A DNA stretch of 64,000 nucleotides from Hyphomicrobium sulfonivorans. Lineage in GTDB: Bacteria > Pseudomonadota > Alphaproteobacteria > Rhizobiales > Hyphomicrobiaceae. The position numbers were made by a program, and so were the translations under genes. Below, piece after piece: positions 53,436-62,989 of this stretch. The notes beneath the pieces are model-generated. The model searched no databases, was not told where the DNA came from, and was given only the letters and a program-made list of their open reading frames with translations. The number at the start of each line of letters is the position of its first letter. The first letter of the stretch is position 1. The stretch is from the NCBI RefSeq assembly GCF_013306565.1, contig NZ_PZPO01000001.1, positions 992,001 to 1,056,000 on the forward strand, read 5' to 3'.

Positions 53436-54392
53436 CTACACTTTGGCGCAGCTTTTGGCTCCGACGACATCGGCGCAATCGCTGTGCTCGATCTCAACCG
53501 TAGCATGAACAACCCCGAAGGCCTGTTTTAGGCGCTCGCGGATTGCCGCTGAAATTTGCTCTGGCGGCACGCTAGCACACGTTAACGCATGCAGCGTCAT
53601 CACATGCCGGTTTTCGCTCAGCGACCAGGCGTGGACATGGTGAACTGACTGCACGTTCGGCACATTGGCGACGAGATCCTGGCTGACTTCGCGCACGTCG
53701 ATGCTGTCCGGGGCGCCCTGCAGCAGAATGTGGCCGGATTCCTTGGTAATCAGCCACGCACTGCGAACGATGAGCAGCGTGATGACCACTGACAGGATGG
53801 GATCGATCGGCGTCCAGCCCGTATAGAGAATGATGATGGCGGCCAGGATCGCGGCGACCGAGCCCAGCAGGTCGGAAATGACGTGCAACAGCGCTGCCCG
53901 CACGTTCAGGTTGGCGCCGCCGCCCTGGTGCAGCACCAGAAACGTGATGGCGTTAACCGCAAGTCCGATGCCTGCGATGATCAGCATCGGCATGCCAAGC
54001 ACCTCCACCGGCTCATACATGCGGTGCAGCGCTTCGTAAAAAATCATCGCCGAAATGAAGAATAGCGCCAGACCGTTGCTGAATGCGGCCAGCACTTCGA
54101 AGCGGCCGAAGCCGAAGGTGCGCTTCCAGTCGGCGGGGCGGCGCGCAAAGCGCATGGCCATCCACGCCAGAATAAGCGCCGCTGAATCGGTCAGCATATG
54201 ACCTGCGTCAGCCAGCAGCGCGAGCGAGCCTGAAATAACGCCGCCGATGACTTCGGCGAGCATCGTGCACGTCGTCAGCGCAGCCGCGAACAGCAGCCGG
54301 CGCTCGTTGCGGGAGCCATCCTCCGGTGCAAGGTCGTGGTTGTGGCCGTGCTCGCCAGCGTGGCCGTGCGAGTGCCCGTGATGCTTAGCCAT
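53436..54392 (-). CDS. Cation diffusion facilitator (zinc/cobalt efflux) transporter
   Basis: A 318-aa CDF protein. The N-terminus is His-rich (MAKHHGHSHGHAGEHGHNHD), for metal binding. Six membrane helices carry the site motifs LALLADAGHMLTDSAALILA (HxxxD) and LLHVISDLLGSVAAILAAII. The C-terminal cytoplasmic domain reads VPNVQSVHHVHAWSLSENRH. Closest in style to CzcD/ZitB/DmeF exporters; the metal is not determined. Confidence 0.92.
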   Translation of the reverse strand: MAKHHGHSHGHAGEHGHNHDLAPEDGSRNERRLLFAAALTTCTMLAEVIGGVISGSLALLADAGHMLTDSAALILAWMAMRFARRPADWKRTFGFGRFEVLAAFSNGLALFFISAMIFYEALHRMYEPVEVLGMPMLIIAGIGLAVNAITFLVLHQGGGANLNVRAALLHVISDLLGSVAAILAAIIILYTGWTPIDPILSVVITLLIVRSAWLITKESGHILLQGAPDSIDVREVSQDLVANVPNVQSVHHVHAWSLSENRHVMTLHALTCASVPPEQISAAIRERLKQAFGVVHATVEIEHSDCADVVGAKSCAKV

Positions 54393-54560
54393 GGCTTCAC
54401 TCCTGTTCGCCGCACTCTAATAGCCTGCTTCGCACGGGGCAATTTGTCAGGATGCGATAGGGTGTTAGCTGGTGCATGTCTGCGCCGTGGCGCAGCAGGT
54501 GCAAGCGCAGGCGATGCGCGGCCGAATTCTCACCAGTGCCGTTTTTGATCGGGAGCGCAG

Positions 54561-55532
54561 GTGTCCCCCAATTCGCGCGGCAAGCTCCGCGTCTTAGCAG
54601 ATGCATTGAGGACGAGTGGCAAGGCTGGCGGTGGTGACCATCCGCTGGCAGCGCTGATCCTCATCACGGCTTCCATGGCCATGCTGGTCGGCATTGCCGC
54701 GGTGGTGCGTGGCGCGACCATGGTGGGCATGGACCCGCTGCAGATCATGTTTTTCCGCAACTTTTTCTGCGTCGTGTGGATGCTGCCGCTGCTTGCCTGG
54801 CGCGGTTTGTCGCTCGTTCGGACAAGCCAGCCCGGCCTTTACGGCTTTCGCGTCGCGCTCAGCTTTATCTCGATGCTCACCTATTTTCAGGCGCTGGCGG
54901 TTCTGCCGGTGGCCGAGGTGACCGCAATTGGCTTTCTGGCGCCGATTTTCGGCGCGTTGTGCGCCATTTTTCTGCTGGGCGAGCGGGTCGGCATTCATCG
55001 CTGGGCGGCGATATTAATCGGCTTCGCCGGGGCGATGATCATGCTGCGGCCGGGCGGAAGCGCCTTCGGCTACGGGCAGATCGTCGCGCTGGTATCGGCT
55101 CTCACGCTGGGATTCATCGGTCCGCTCATCAAGCAGTTAACTGCGGCGGACGACGCCGACCGGATCGTTTTCATCACCAACCTGGTTTCGACGCCGATTT
55201 CGCTGGTGCCCGCGCTGTTCGTCTGGGTCTGGCCGTCGTTGGAAATGTGGTTGCTGCTCATGCTGATGGGGCTGTTCGCGCTGCTCGGCCACGTCGCGCT
55301 GGTGCGTGGCTTCGCCGTCGCAGATGCATCGTTGGCGATGAGCTTTAATTTCAGCCGCTTACCGTTCGCGGCGATGGTTGGATACATCTTTTTCGGCGAA
55401 GTCATCGATGGCTGGACGTGGGTCGGTGCAACGGTGATTTTCGCCGCTGCCGTCTACATCACGCACCGTGAGGCCATGAAAGCGCGGCGGGCTTCGGCGC
55501 TGCAACTTAAGGCGTCCGGCTATGACGGATAA
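54561..55532 (+). CDS. EamA/DMT-family transporter
   Basis: A 323-aa permease with ten hydrophobic helices in two EamA halves: RNFFCVVWMLPLLAWRGLSL, YFQALAVLPVAEVTAIGFLA, PIFGALCAIFLLGERVGIHR, ALLGHVALVRGFAVADASLA and VGYIFFGEVIDGWTWVGATV. Substrate is unknown. GTG 54561 with GGAG about 8 nt upstream is the start. It is divergent from the CDF gene with about 170 bp between. Confidence 0.9.
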   Translation: MSPNSRGKLRVLADALRTSGKAGGGDHPLAALILITASMAMLVGIAAVVRGATMVGMDPLQIMFFRNFFCVVWMLPLLAWRGLSLVRTSQPGLYGFRVALSFISMLTYFQALAVLPVAEVTAIGFLAPIFGALCAIFLLGERVGIHRWAAILIGFAGAMIMLRPGGSAFGYGQIVALVSALTLGFIGPLIKQLTAADDADRIVFITNLVSTPISLVPALFVWVWPSLEMWLLLMLMGLFALLGHVALVRGFAVADASLAMSFNFSRLPFAAMVGYIFFGEVIDGWTWVGATVIFAAAVYITHREAMKARRASALQLKASGYDG

Positions 55533-55679
55533 ATGCGCCGAAACGCCTTCAGCAAATCTGGCGAGTGAAACTTCGCCAACATTAACAATGTTGCTTCTGT
55601 GGTGCGGCATTGGGGGCGAGGGGCAGTGCCCACTTGCGTCCGGCTCTTTAACAGACAATATCGGCGCCGGGAAATTGAC

Positions 55680-55709
55680 GCCCGCCGTAGGCTGACAGTC
55701 TTGGCGGGC
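55680..55709 (+). promoter_or_regulatory. Leader hairpin before ftfL
   Basis: GCCCGCC (55680-55686) pairs with GGCGGGC (55703-55709) around a 16-nt loop, ending 17 nt before the GGGAGGAG ribosome-binding site of ftfL. No T-run. A post-transcriptional role is possible; it does not match a riboswitch I know. Confidence 0.4.
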
Positions 55710-55740
55710 CAAAAGCAGTGGTTTTGGGAGGAGCGATACC

Positions 55741-57417
55741 GTGACCGTTAAGTCCGACATTGAAATTGCCCGCGCGGCGAAAATGAAGCCAATCGGCGAG
55801 GTAGCCGCGAAAGTGGGGATTCCTGCGGAAGCGCTCATTCCCTATGGCACCACCAAGGCGAAGGTCAGCTTCGATTACATCGACGCGCAGAAGGATGCCA
55901 AGGACGGCAAGCTCATCCTGGTGACTGCGATCAGCCCGACTCCGGCTGGTGAAGGCAAGACGACGACCACTGTCGGTCTCGGTGACGGCCTGAACCGAAT
56001 CGGCAAGAAGGCGATCATGTGTCTGCGCGAGCCTTCGCTCGGACCGTCGTTCGGCATGAAGGGCGGCGCTGCAGGCGGCGGTTATGCGCAAGTCGTGCCG
56101 ATGGAGGACATCAACCTCCACTTCACCGGCGACTTCCATGCCATCACGTCGGCGCACAACCTGCTGTCGGCGATGATCGACAACCATATCTACTGGGGCA
56201 ACAGCCTTGGCTTCGACACCCGCCGCGTTGCGTGGCGTCGTGTGCTGGATATGAACGACCGCGCCCTGCGCCAGATCACCAACTCGCTGGGCGGCGTTGC
56301 CAACGGCTTCCCGCGCACCGATGGTTTCGACATCACCGTCGCTTCCGAAGTGATGGCGATCCTGTGCCTTGCGCTCGACCTCAAGGATCTTGAGCGCCGC
56401 CTCGGCAACATCATTGTCGGCTACACGCGCGACAAGACGCCGATCCGCGCCCGTGAGCTTAAGGCTGACGGTGCGATGACCGTGCTGCTCAAGGACGCGC
56501 TGATGCCGAACCTGGTGCAGACGCTGGAGAACAACCCGGCGTTCATCCACGGCGGTCCGTTCGCCAACATCGCACACGGCTGCAACTCGGTGCTCGCCAC
56601 CAAGACCGCGCTGAAGCTGGCTGACTTCGTCGTGACCGAAGCAGGCTTCGGTGCTGACCTTGGCGCAGAGAAGTTCTTCGACATCAAGTGCCGCAAGGCT
56701 GGCCTTAAGCCAGACGCAGCCGTCGTTGTTGCAACCGTGCGCGCACTGAAGATGCACGGCGGCGTTGGCAAGGATGGCCTGAAGGAAGAGAATACGGCAG
56801 CCGTCGCCAAGGGCTGCGAGAACCTCAAGCGTCACCTTGAGAACATGGCCAAGTTCGGTGTTCCGGTTGCGGTCGGCATCAACCGCTTCATCACCGACAC
56901 CGACGCCGAAGTGCAGGAAATTGTGAAGGCGGCCGAGGCGCTGGGCGCCCGTGCGTTCGTTTGCACGCACTGGGCCGACGGCGGCGCTGGCACGGAAGAT
57001 CTTGCCCGTCACATCGTTGCGCTGACCGACGAGGGCAAGGCTGCGTTCCGTCCGCTGTATCCGGAAGACATGCCGCTGCGTGAGAAGGTGAAGACGATTG
57101 CGCAGCAGATCTATCGCGCATCCGACATCGCCTGCGATGCTTCGGTGGAGACCGCGTTCAAGGATCTGGAAGCTGGTGGCTTCGGCAACCTGCCGGTCTG
57201 CATGGCCAAGACGCAGTACTCGTTCTCGACCGATCCGAACAAGCGCGGTGCTCCGACCGATCACGTCGTGGCTATCCGCGAGCTGCGTCTTTCCGCTGGC
57301 GCCGAGTTCGTCGTCGTCATCACCGGCGAGATCATGACCATGCCGGGGCTGCCGCGCGTACCGTCGGCTGAAAACATCCGTCTCAATGCTGACGGCGAGA
57401 TCGAAGGTCTCTTCTAA
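55741..57417 (+). CDS. ftfL: Formate-tetrahydrofolate ligase
   Basis: ATP-dependent formation of 10-formyl-THF from formate, the entry point of C1 units into assimilation in serine-cycle methylotrophs. 558 aa, full length. Motifs: the P-loop [38 protein letters not shown]-type segment (here [20 protein letters not shown]), [60 protein letters not shown] and the C-terminal [19 protein letters not shown] 55741 follows GGGAGGAG by 7 nt. A strong terminator lies about 90 nt downstream. Confidence 0.97.
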   Translation: MTVKSDIEIARAAKMKPIGEVAAKVGIPAEALIPYGTTKAKVSFDYIDAQKDAKDGKLILVTAISPTPAGEGKTTTTVGLGDGLNRIGKKAIMCLREPSLGPSFGMKGGAAGGGYAQVVPMEDINLHFTGDFHAITSAHNLLSAMIDNHIYWGNSLGFDTRRVAWRRVLDMNDRALRQITNSLGGVANGFPRTDGFDITVASEVMAILCLALDLKDLERRLGNIIVGYTRDKTPIRARELKADGAMTVLLKDALMPNLVQTLENNPAFIHGGPFANIAHGCNSVLATKTALKLADFVVTEAGFGADLGAEKFFDIKCRKAGLKPDAAVVVATVRALKMHGGVGKDGLKEENTAAVAKGCENLKRHLENMAKFGVPVAVGINRFITDTDAEVQEIVKAAEALGARAFVCTHWADGGAGTEDLARHIVALTDEGKAAFRPLYPEDMPLREKVKTIAQQIYRASDIACDASVETAFKDLEAGGFGNLPVCMAKTQYSFSTDPNKRGAPTDHVVAIRELRLSAGAEFVVVITGEIMTMPGLPRVPSAENIRLNADGEIEGLF

Positions 57418-57507
57418 GCTGAGACGCAGCGCGGCGAAGCAGCGCGCTTTGCAGTAAAAGCGGCAAAGCACGTTCAGTTTGCTGAGCCGATAGGCAGACG
57501 ATCAAAT

Positions 57508-57552
57508 AATGGGCAGCAAATCCGGTGTGATTTGCTGCCCATTTTGCGTTTT
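57508..57552 (+). terminator. Intrinsic terminator after ftfL
   Basis: AATGGGCAGCAAATC (57508-57522) pairs perfectly with GATTTGCTGCCCATT (57529-57543) around a 6-nt loop, then TTGCGTTTTT. It isolates ftfL from the Anbu operon. Confidence 0.93.
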
Positions 57553-57581
57553 TCGTGGGCATGATGCGACGTTGCTTAGCA

Positions 57582-59045
57582 ATGGGGCGAACGTTGCATC
57601 AAGAGCAGACACAGGTCAGGGCCCAGCCAAAGCGCAAGGCTTTTGACGAAATGTACGGTAGCGGCGAGGGCGTACGGCCGCCCTATCACGCGGTTGCAGA
57701 ATGGCTGGGCACGCAGGCGCTCGGCGATCTCAGGCAGAAGCTCGCCGACGCAGAAACGATGTTCCGCCGAACGGGCATCACCTTCGCTGTTTACGGCAGC
57801 GAGGACACGTCAGAGCGGCTTATTCCGTTCGACATCATTCCCCGCATCATCTCCGCTGCCGAGTGGCGCAAGCTTGCCGCGGGCATCGAGCAGCGCGTGC
57901 GCGCGCTCAACGCCTTCATGTTCGACATCTATCACCGGCAGGAGATCATCCGCGCAGGGAAGGTGCCGGAGGAGCTGATCGTTTCGAACTCGGCGTTCGT
58001 GCCGGAGATGATGGGCGTATCGGTTCCGCTTGGCATCTACAGCCACATCATCGGCATCGACATCGTGCGCACGGGCGAGAGCGATTTCTTCGTGCTGGAG
58101 GACAACACGCGCACGCCTTCTGGCGTCTCCTACATGCTCGAAAACCGCGAAACGATGATGCACATGTTTCCGGATCTGTTTGCGCGCAACCGCGTGGCGC
58201 CGGTCGAGAATTACCCGGAAAACCTGCTTAAAACGCTGGAAAGCGTCGCGCCAACCGGCCTGAAGGGCGAGCCGACGATTGCGCTGCTGACGCCCGGCCA
58301 GTTCAACAGTGCGTACTATGAGCATTCGTTCCTGGCCGATCAGATGGGCGTCGAGCTGGTCGAGGGGCGTGATCTCGCGGTGATCGATGGCTATCTGCAA
58401 ATGAAGACCACGCAGGGCCCGCGCCGCATTGATGTGCTGTACCGGCGCATCGACGACGACTTCCTCGATCCGCTGGTGTTCCGGTCGGATTCGGTGCTGG
58501 GCGTGCCGGGGCTGTTCGATCTCTATCGTGCAGGCCGGGTCACGATTGTGAACGCACCCGGCGGTGGCATCGCGGATGACAAGGCGATCTACAGCTACAT
58601 CCCGGAGATCATCAAGTTCTACACCGGCCGCGCGCCGATCCTGCAGAATGTGCCGACGTATAACTGCCGCAAGGCCGACGATCTCAAGTATGTGCTGGAG
58701 CACCTGCCGGAGCTGGTGGTGAAGGAGGTGCATGGCTCGGGCGGCTACGGCATGCTTGTGGGACCAACAGCATCCAGCAGCGAGATCGAAGCGTTTCGCG
58801 CCAAGCTGACGGCCAACCCCTCAAACTACATCGCGCAGCCAACGCTGGCGTTGTCGACAAGCCCCACCATGGTGGAGGCCGGTGTCGCGCCACGGCATCT
58901 CGATCTGCGGCCGTTCGTGCTGGTGGGCGATGAAGTGCGCATGACCGCCGGTGGCCTGACGCGCGTGGCGATGCGCGCAGGATCGCTGGTGGTGAACTCA
59001 AGTCAGGGCGGAGGCACAAAGGACACCTGGGTATTGCAGGACTGA
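57582..59045 (+). CDS. Circularly permuted ATP-grasp protein of the Anbu operon
   Basis: A 487-aa protein of the CP_ATPgrasp (DUF404/407) group: KAFDEMYGSGEGVRPPYHAV, FFVLEDNTRTPSGVSYMLEN, IALLTPGQFNSAYYEHSFLA, VDVLYRRIDDDFLDP-type segment, NAPGGGIADDKAIYSYIPEI and VVKEVHGSGGYGMLVGP. The family is predicted to make amide or peptide bonds. The start is uncertain: the frame opens at GTG 57555, but this abuts the ftfL terminator, so I use ATG 57582. First of four genes: ATP-grasp, alpha-E, transglutaminase-like, Anbu. Confidence 0.9.
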   Translation: MGRTLHQEQTQVRAQPKRKAFDEMYGSGEGVRPPYHAVAEWLGTQALGDLRQKLADAETMFRRTGITFAVYGSEDTSERLIPFDIIPRIISAAEWRKLAAGIEQRVRALNAFMFDIYHRQEIIRAGKVPEELIVSNSAFVPEMMGVSVPLGIYSHIIGIDIVRTGESDFFVLEDNTRTPSGVSYMLENRETMMHMFPDLFARNRVAPVENYPENLLKTLESVAPTGLKGEPTIALLTPGQFNSAYYEHSFLADQMGVELVEGRDLAVIDGYLQMKTTQGPRRIDVLYRRIDDDFLDPLVFRSDSVLGVPGLFDLYRAGRVTIVNAPGGGIADDKAIYSYIPEIIKFYTGRAPILQNVPTYNCRKADDLKYVLEHLPELVVKEVHGSGGYGMLVGPTASSSEIEAFRAKLTANPSNYIAQPTLALSTSPTMVEAGVAPRHLDLRPFVLVGDEVRMTAGGLTRVAMRAGSLVVNSSQGGGTKDTWVLQD

Positions 59046-59106
59046 GCAAACACGTTGCGCGAATACCAAAATGACAACGCGAAGCAACATTGAGGCGCGC
59101 GTATAA

Positions 59107-60054
59107 ATGCTAGGACGAACGGCCAACGATCTTTACTGGCTCGCCCGCTATGTGGAGCGGGCGGAGAATATGGCTCGCTTGATCGAGGTGGGCTACCGCA
59201 TCGTGCTGTTGCCGCGCGATGGCGAGGGCGCGCACGAAGAATGGCGTTCGACGCTGGCCAGCGCGGGCTGCGCGCAGGGCTTCTTCGACAAGCATGAAAC
59301 CCTCTCAACGCGCGACGTCATCAACTACCTGCTGTTCGATTGCACCAATCCATCCAGCGTGAAGTCGTGTCTAGCTGCGGCGCGGCGCAATGGACGCGCG
59401 CAGCGCACATCGCTTACGCGCGATATGTGGGAAAGCCTTAACGCCGCGTGGATCGAGTTTTCGGCCATCAAGCCGGAGAGCGTCACTGCCGGTGAGCTGC
59501 CGCGCATTCTGGATTGGGTGCGCTCGCGTTCGGCGCTGTATCGTGGTGCGATGCTGAACACCATCCTGCGCAACGACACATTCTTCTTCATGCAGCTCGG
59601 CACGTTTCTTGAGCGGGCCGATAACACGTCGCGCATCCTCGACGTGAAGTATTACGTGCTGCTGCCGCATGTCGAAATGGTCGGTAGCGGCATCGATGCG
59701 GTGCAGTGGGCGGCGATATTGCGCTCTGTCTCGGCGCACCGCAGTTATCGCTGGGTTTACAAGGAAAACTACAAGCCCTGGCGCATAGCCGAGTACCTCA
59801 TTCTCAACCAGGCGATGCCGCGTTCGTTGCGCTCCTGCTACGAGCAGATCGGTGTGACGCTGGATGATCTCGCCGAGTACTACGGCGGTCAGCATGCATG
59901 TCACGGCACGGCAACGGGCACGCGTCAGCGGCTGGCGAAGGGCGACATCGACAACATCTTCCAGTCCGGCCTGCACGAGTTCATCGAAGATTTCATTTCA
60001 CGCAACAATCGGCTCGGTAACGAAGTGGCCGATGCCTATCATTTCAACGGCTGA
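59107..60054 (+). CDS. Alpha-E domain protein (DUF403)
   Basis: A 315-aa helical protein beginning MLGRTANDLYWLARYVERAE, the diagnostic start of the alpha-E family. Further segments are NTILRNDTFFFMQLGTFLER, ADNTSRILDVKYYVLLP and WRIAEYLILNQAMPRSLRSC. The biochemical role is unknown; members always accompany the circularly permuted ATP-grasp and transglutaminase-like genes. 61 bp after the ATP-grasp gene. Confidence 0.93.
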   Translation: MLGRTANDLYWLARYVERAENMARLIEVGYRIVLLPRDGEGAHEEWRSTLASAGCAQGFFDKHETLSTRDVINYLLFDCTNPSSVKSCLAAARRNGRAQRTSLTRDMWESLNAAWIEFSAIKPESVTAGELPRILDWVRSRSALYRGAMLNTILRNDTFFFMQLGTFLERADNTSRILDVKYYVLLPHVEMVGSGIDAVQWAAILRSVSAHRSYRWVYKENYKPWRIAEYLILNQAMPRSLRSCYEQIGVTLDDLAEYYGGQHACHGTATGTRQRLAKGDIDNIFQSGLHEFIEDFISRNNRLGNEVADAYHFNG

Positions 60055-60072
60055 AGGAAAGGGCGCAGGCGC

Positions 60073-60888
60073 ATGCTTATATCCATCGGTCACGTCACCC
60101 GTTACACGTATGGTCTTCCGGCGGCTTGCAGCGTGCACACGCTGCGGCTCACGCCACCGTCGTTTGAAGGGCAGCGGGTGCTGAGCTGGCGTGTCGAGAT
60201 GCCGGAGATCGCAGGCGCGGTGCAGTATCGCGATGCGTTCGGAAATGTATCGCACCTCGTTTCAATTCCGCGTTCCTATGACGAGATTTCCATCATCGCG
60301 CGCGGTGTGGTTGAGACGAAGGACAAGTCCGGTCTTGTGCGCGGTCTGATGGAGGCGGCGCCGGTCCGCATATTCCTGCGCGAAACACCAAAAACTGCGC
60401 CGGACAGCAACATTCGCGCGCTCGTGGCCGATGTCGCACAGGCCGATCCGATTGATCGGATGCATGATCTGATGCGTCTTGTGGGTGAGCGGGTGGAATA
60501 TGCTGTGGGCACCACAACGGCGTCGACCAGCGCGGCTGAGGCGTTGCGGACGGGCCGTGGCGTCTGTCAGGACCATGCGCACGTATTCATTTCGGCGGCG
60601 CGGTTGATGGGATTCCCCGCGCGCTATGTCAGCGGCTACTTCCTGACCGGCGACATTCTGGGCTCGGAGGCGCAGCACGCCTGGGCCGAGGTCTATATCA
60701 ACGGCCTCGGCTGGCTGGGGTTCGATCCGGCCAACCAGATCTGCCCGACCGAGAGTTACATCCGGCTGGGCTGCGGGCTGGACTCGCTCTCGGCGGCGCC
60801 GATAACCGGCAATCGGACCGGGGGCGGTAACGAGAACCTTGACGTCTTCGTAGAAGTCCAGCAGCAAAGCAGTGCGCAACAGCAGTGA
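60073..60888 (+). CDS. Transglutaminase-like cysteine peptidase of the Anbu operon
   Basis: A 271-aa protein with an N-terminal beta domain (ISIGHVTRYTYGLPAACSVH) and a transglutaminase core. The Cys-His-Asp triad is in GRGVCQDHAHVFISAARLMG, SEAQHAWAEVYINGLGWLGF and FDPANQICPTESYIRLGCG. It probably hydrolyses or transfers an amide bond in the modification made by the ATP-grasp partner. It starts 18 nt after the alpha-E gene, so the three are tightly co-transcribed. Confidence 0.93.
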   Translation: MLISIGHVTRYTYGLPAACSVHTLRLTPPSFEGQRVLSWRVEMPEIAGAVQYRDAFGNVSHLVSIPRSYDEISIIARGVVETKDKSGLVRGLMEAAPVRIFLRETPKTAPDSNIRALVADVAQADPIDRMHDLMRLVGERVEYAVGTTTASTSAAEALRTGRGVCQDHAHVFISAARLMGFPARYVSGYFLTGDILGSEAQHAWAEVYINGLGWLGFDPANQICPTESYIRLGCGLDSLSAAPITGNRTGGGNENLDVFVEVQQQSSAQQQ

Positions 60889-60941
60889 CCGAGGGTAATC
60901 TCAACGGGTCGCCGCGGCGACCTGATGATGGGAACTGACTG

Positions 60942-61679
60942 ATGACCTACTGCGTCGCAATGTGCCTCGACCGGGGCCTCGTTTTTGCGTCCGATACCCG
61001 CACGAACGCCGGTGTCGATAACATCAGCCAGTTCCGCAAACTGCATTACTGGTGCAAGCAGGACGACCGGGTCATCGTCATGCTGACAGCGGGTAATCTT
61101 TCGATCACCCAGTCGGTCATCAGCTTGCTGAACGAGCAGATATCGTCAGGCGATGGCAACCCGGATCATCAGTCGCTCTACACGGTGCCGTCGATGTATC
61201 GGGCCGCGAGGCTGGTGGGGGATGCTGTGCGCAGCGTGCGCACCATCGACGGGCCATCGCTGGAAGCGACGCGCGCCGGATTCTCGGCTTCGATCATTTT
61301 GGGTGGCCAGATCGGCGCCGAGAAACCGCGGCTGTTTCAGGTCTATTCGGAAGGCAACTTCATCGAGGCGACCGATGAAACGCCTTACCTGCAGATCGGC
61401 GAACACAAGTATGGCAAGCCGATACTGGATCGCGTGGCGCAGCCGGGGATGCCCCTGGGGCAGGCGGCAAAGCTGATGTTGCTCAGCTTTGACTCCACGC
61501 TGCGCTCGAACCTGTCGGTCGGCATGCCGATCGACATTCTGCTGTATGAGCGCGACAGTCTCGAGATCCGCAGGGAGAAGCGCATCCATCAGGATGATGA
61601 GTATTTCCGCAATCTTTCGGCTTCGTGGTCAGAGGCGTTGCGGATGGCGTTCACGACGATCGACGAGTTCAACGTCTGA
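60942..61679 (+). CDS. anbu: Anbu, proteasome-related peptidase
   Basis: A 245-aa Ntn-hydrolase, the bacterial ancestor-like proteasome subunit that assembles into helical or ring oligomers. MTYCVAMCLDRGLVFASDTR begins it: Thr2 becomes the N-terminal nucleophile after Met removal. Asp18 and Lys33 (numbers 17 and 32 after processing) fit the proteasome-type triad. ARAGFSASIILGGQIG-like and RLFQVYSEGNFIEATDETPY segments match the family. From memory, a Hyphomicrobium Anbu has been studied structurally. It follows the transglutaminase gene by 53 bp; its last 11 nt overlap a convergent frame. Confidence 0.94.
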   Translation: MTYCVAMCLDRGLVFASDTRTNAGVDNISQFRKLHYWCKQDDRVIVMLTAGNLSITQSVISLLNEQISSGDGNPDHQSLYTVPSMYRAARLVGDAVRSVRTIDGPSLEATRAGFSASIILGGQIGAEKPRLFQVYSEGNFIEATDETPYLQIGEHKYGKPILDRVAQPGMPLGQAAKLMLLSFDSTLRSNLSVGMPIDILLYERDSLEIRREKRIHQDDEYFRNLSASWSEALRMAFTTIDEFNV

Positions 61680-62775
61680 GTTCGGCTTGGGGCGGTGCAT
61701 CGCCTTGCGATGATCTGACCGCGATTTTTCCCGCCGACGATGGAGCCATCTTGTGTTCCATCGGAATAACGATCGATTGCACAGCGCGGGATGAAAGCTG
61801 AACGCCAGTCGTGGCTATATGCTTTGCGATTGCGCTCACGGCGCCAAGCGCGTCGCGTTGCGCCAGCGTTGTTTCCAGCGGCCCGACAATGCGCGGCAGC
61901 AGCATCGCGGCCACGAGAATTGCCGCGGGATGACATGCGCCGATTGCGGTAAGCCAGGCTGCCAACCCGAGCATGCACGATTGCAGCGCCGGACGCAGCG
62001 ATCGCAGCGTCACCGTCCGCCATGGCCCCGGCTGCGTATGGTGTTGGGTGCGCAATCGGTGATGTACGATTTTCAATGCGCGGCTTGTCGCCATGCGTGA
62101 TTGCAGGCTTCGCGGTGCAGAGTCCGCAAGCTGCGTAGCCAGTCTTGCCCGTTGTTGCATCAATGCGAGCGGGATTGCGGCGCTGCTGGAGGGCTTGCGG
62201 TTACCGGCAAGCCAGCAAAGAGCGATTGCAATTGCAGCCGCCATGCCAAATGCGCCGAGCCACGGATGCAGCCAATAGAGCGTGGTGAGGTATAGCGGCA
62301 GGAACGGAAGATCACACATCGCTGCTGGCGCCGGTCCGCTCAGGAAGATGTGCAGGCGGTCCAGCTCGTGCAGGGGCGGAAGCTGGCTTGTCGGTATGGC
62401 CATCACGCGGTCATCGATGGCGCGCGCACGGCGCAGGAACACATGCTGGCGTGCGGCGTCGATGCAACCCGTAATGGCGTACAGCGCCAGCATCGCACCT
62501 GTGAGCTGAAGCAACAGGAGCGGATCTCCGCCCGGCACTGCATGGCTGTAAAGCAGCAGCATATAGGCGGGGCCGGTGAAGCTGAGCACGCTCACGGCCA
62601 GGGTGAGGCTCCAGATCGCTATTTGATCCGCAGGCGGCAGCAGTCTCAGCAAAATCGGGATGGACTGTAAGTTCACGCGCGTGGAATTGAGTGGCTGAAA
62701 ATGGATTGTGCGATGGCCAGAGCCTGAAAGCCGCGCGCGCCGTCCGGTTGGCGCCGCGTACTTGAATTCAATCAT
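61669..62775 (-). CDS. Type I secretion ABC membrane domain (PrtD-like) without ATPase domain
   Basis: A 368-aa protein matching the membrane part of PrtD/HlyB-type exporters: LLLYSHAVPGGDPLLLLQLT, LHELDRLHIFLSGPAPAAMC, DLPFLPLYLTTLYWLHPWLG, RSLRPALQSCMLGLAAWLTA and LLPRIVGPLETTLAQRDALG. Normal members continue into a nucleotide-binding domain with Walker motifs; here the frame ends soon after the membrane domain with an unrelated 40-residue tail. It may be a degenerate gene or a stand-alone half. Start uncertain (ATG 62775, or GTG 62676 at NLQSIP). Convergent with anbu. Confidence 0.7.
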   Translation of the reverse strand: MIEFKYAAPTGRRARLSGSGHRTIHFQPLNSTRVNLQSIPILLRLLPPADQIAIWSLTLAVSVLSFTGPAYMLLLYSHAVPGGDPLLLLQLTGAMLALYAITGCIDAARQHVFLRRARAIDDRVMAIPTSQLPPLHELDRLHIFLSGPAPAAMCDLPFLPLYLTTLYWLHPWLGAFGMAAAIAIALCWLAGNRKPSSSAAIPLALMQQRARLATQLADSAPRSLQSRMATSRALKIVHHRLRTQHHTQPGPWRTVTLRSLRPALQSCMLGLAAWLTAIGACHPAAILVAAMLLPRIVGPLETTLAQRDALGAVSAIAKHIATTGVQLSSRAVQSIVIPMEHKMAPSSAGKIAVRSSQGDAPPQAELRR

Positions 62776-62989
62776 AGGTTGTGGCGCGCACGTCAACTGT
62801 ATAGTGGCTGGGCGTGTCGGTTCCGGCCTGTTTCTGCCCCGCTGTGTCCTGATCGCGCCCATCCGCAGCGATCAAAAAAGCATCGCCCCTCGCCCCTTTA
62901 GTCGCGCCATGGCATAGAACCGTGGCCTGATACACGCCCTCGACGCGTTTTGCGTTGCGGTGGCGGAGCTGGGGAGGGGCGGCAAAGGG

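Noticed and set aside
55533-55740. Tetrahydrofolate riboswitch upstream of ftfL
   Set aside because: The region has a simple hairpin but not the conserved junction of known THF riboswitch classes.
55648-57471. 607-aa minus-strand frame opposite ftfL
   Set aside because: A by-product of strong codon bias on the opposite strand; ftfL is unmistakable and the antisense product has no family features.
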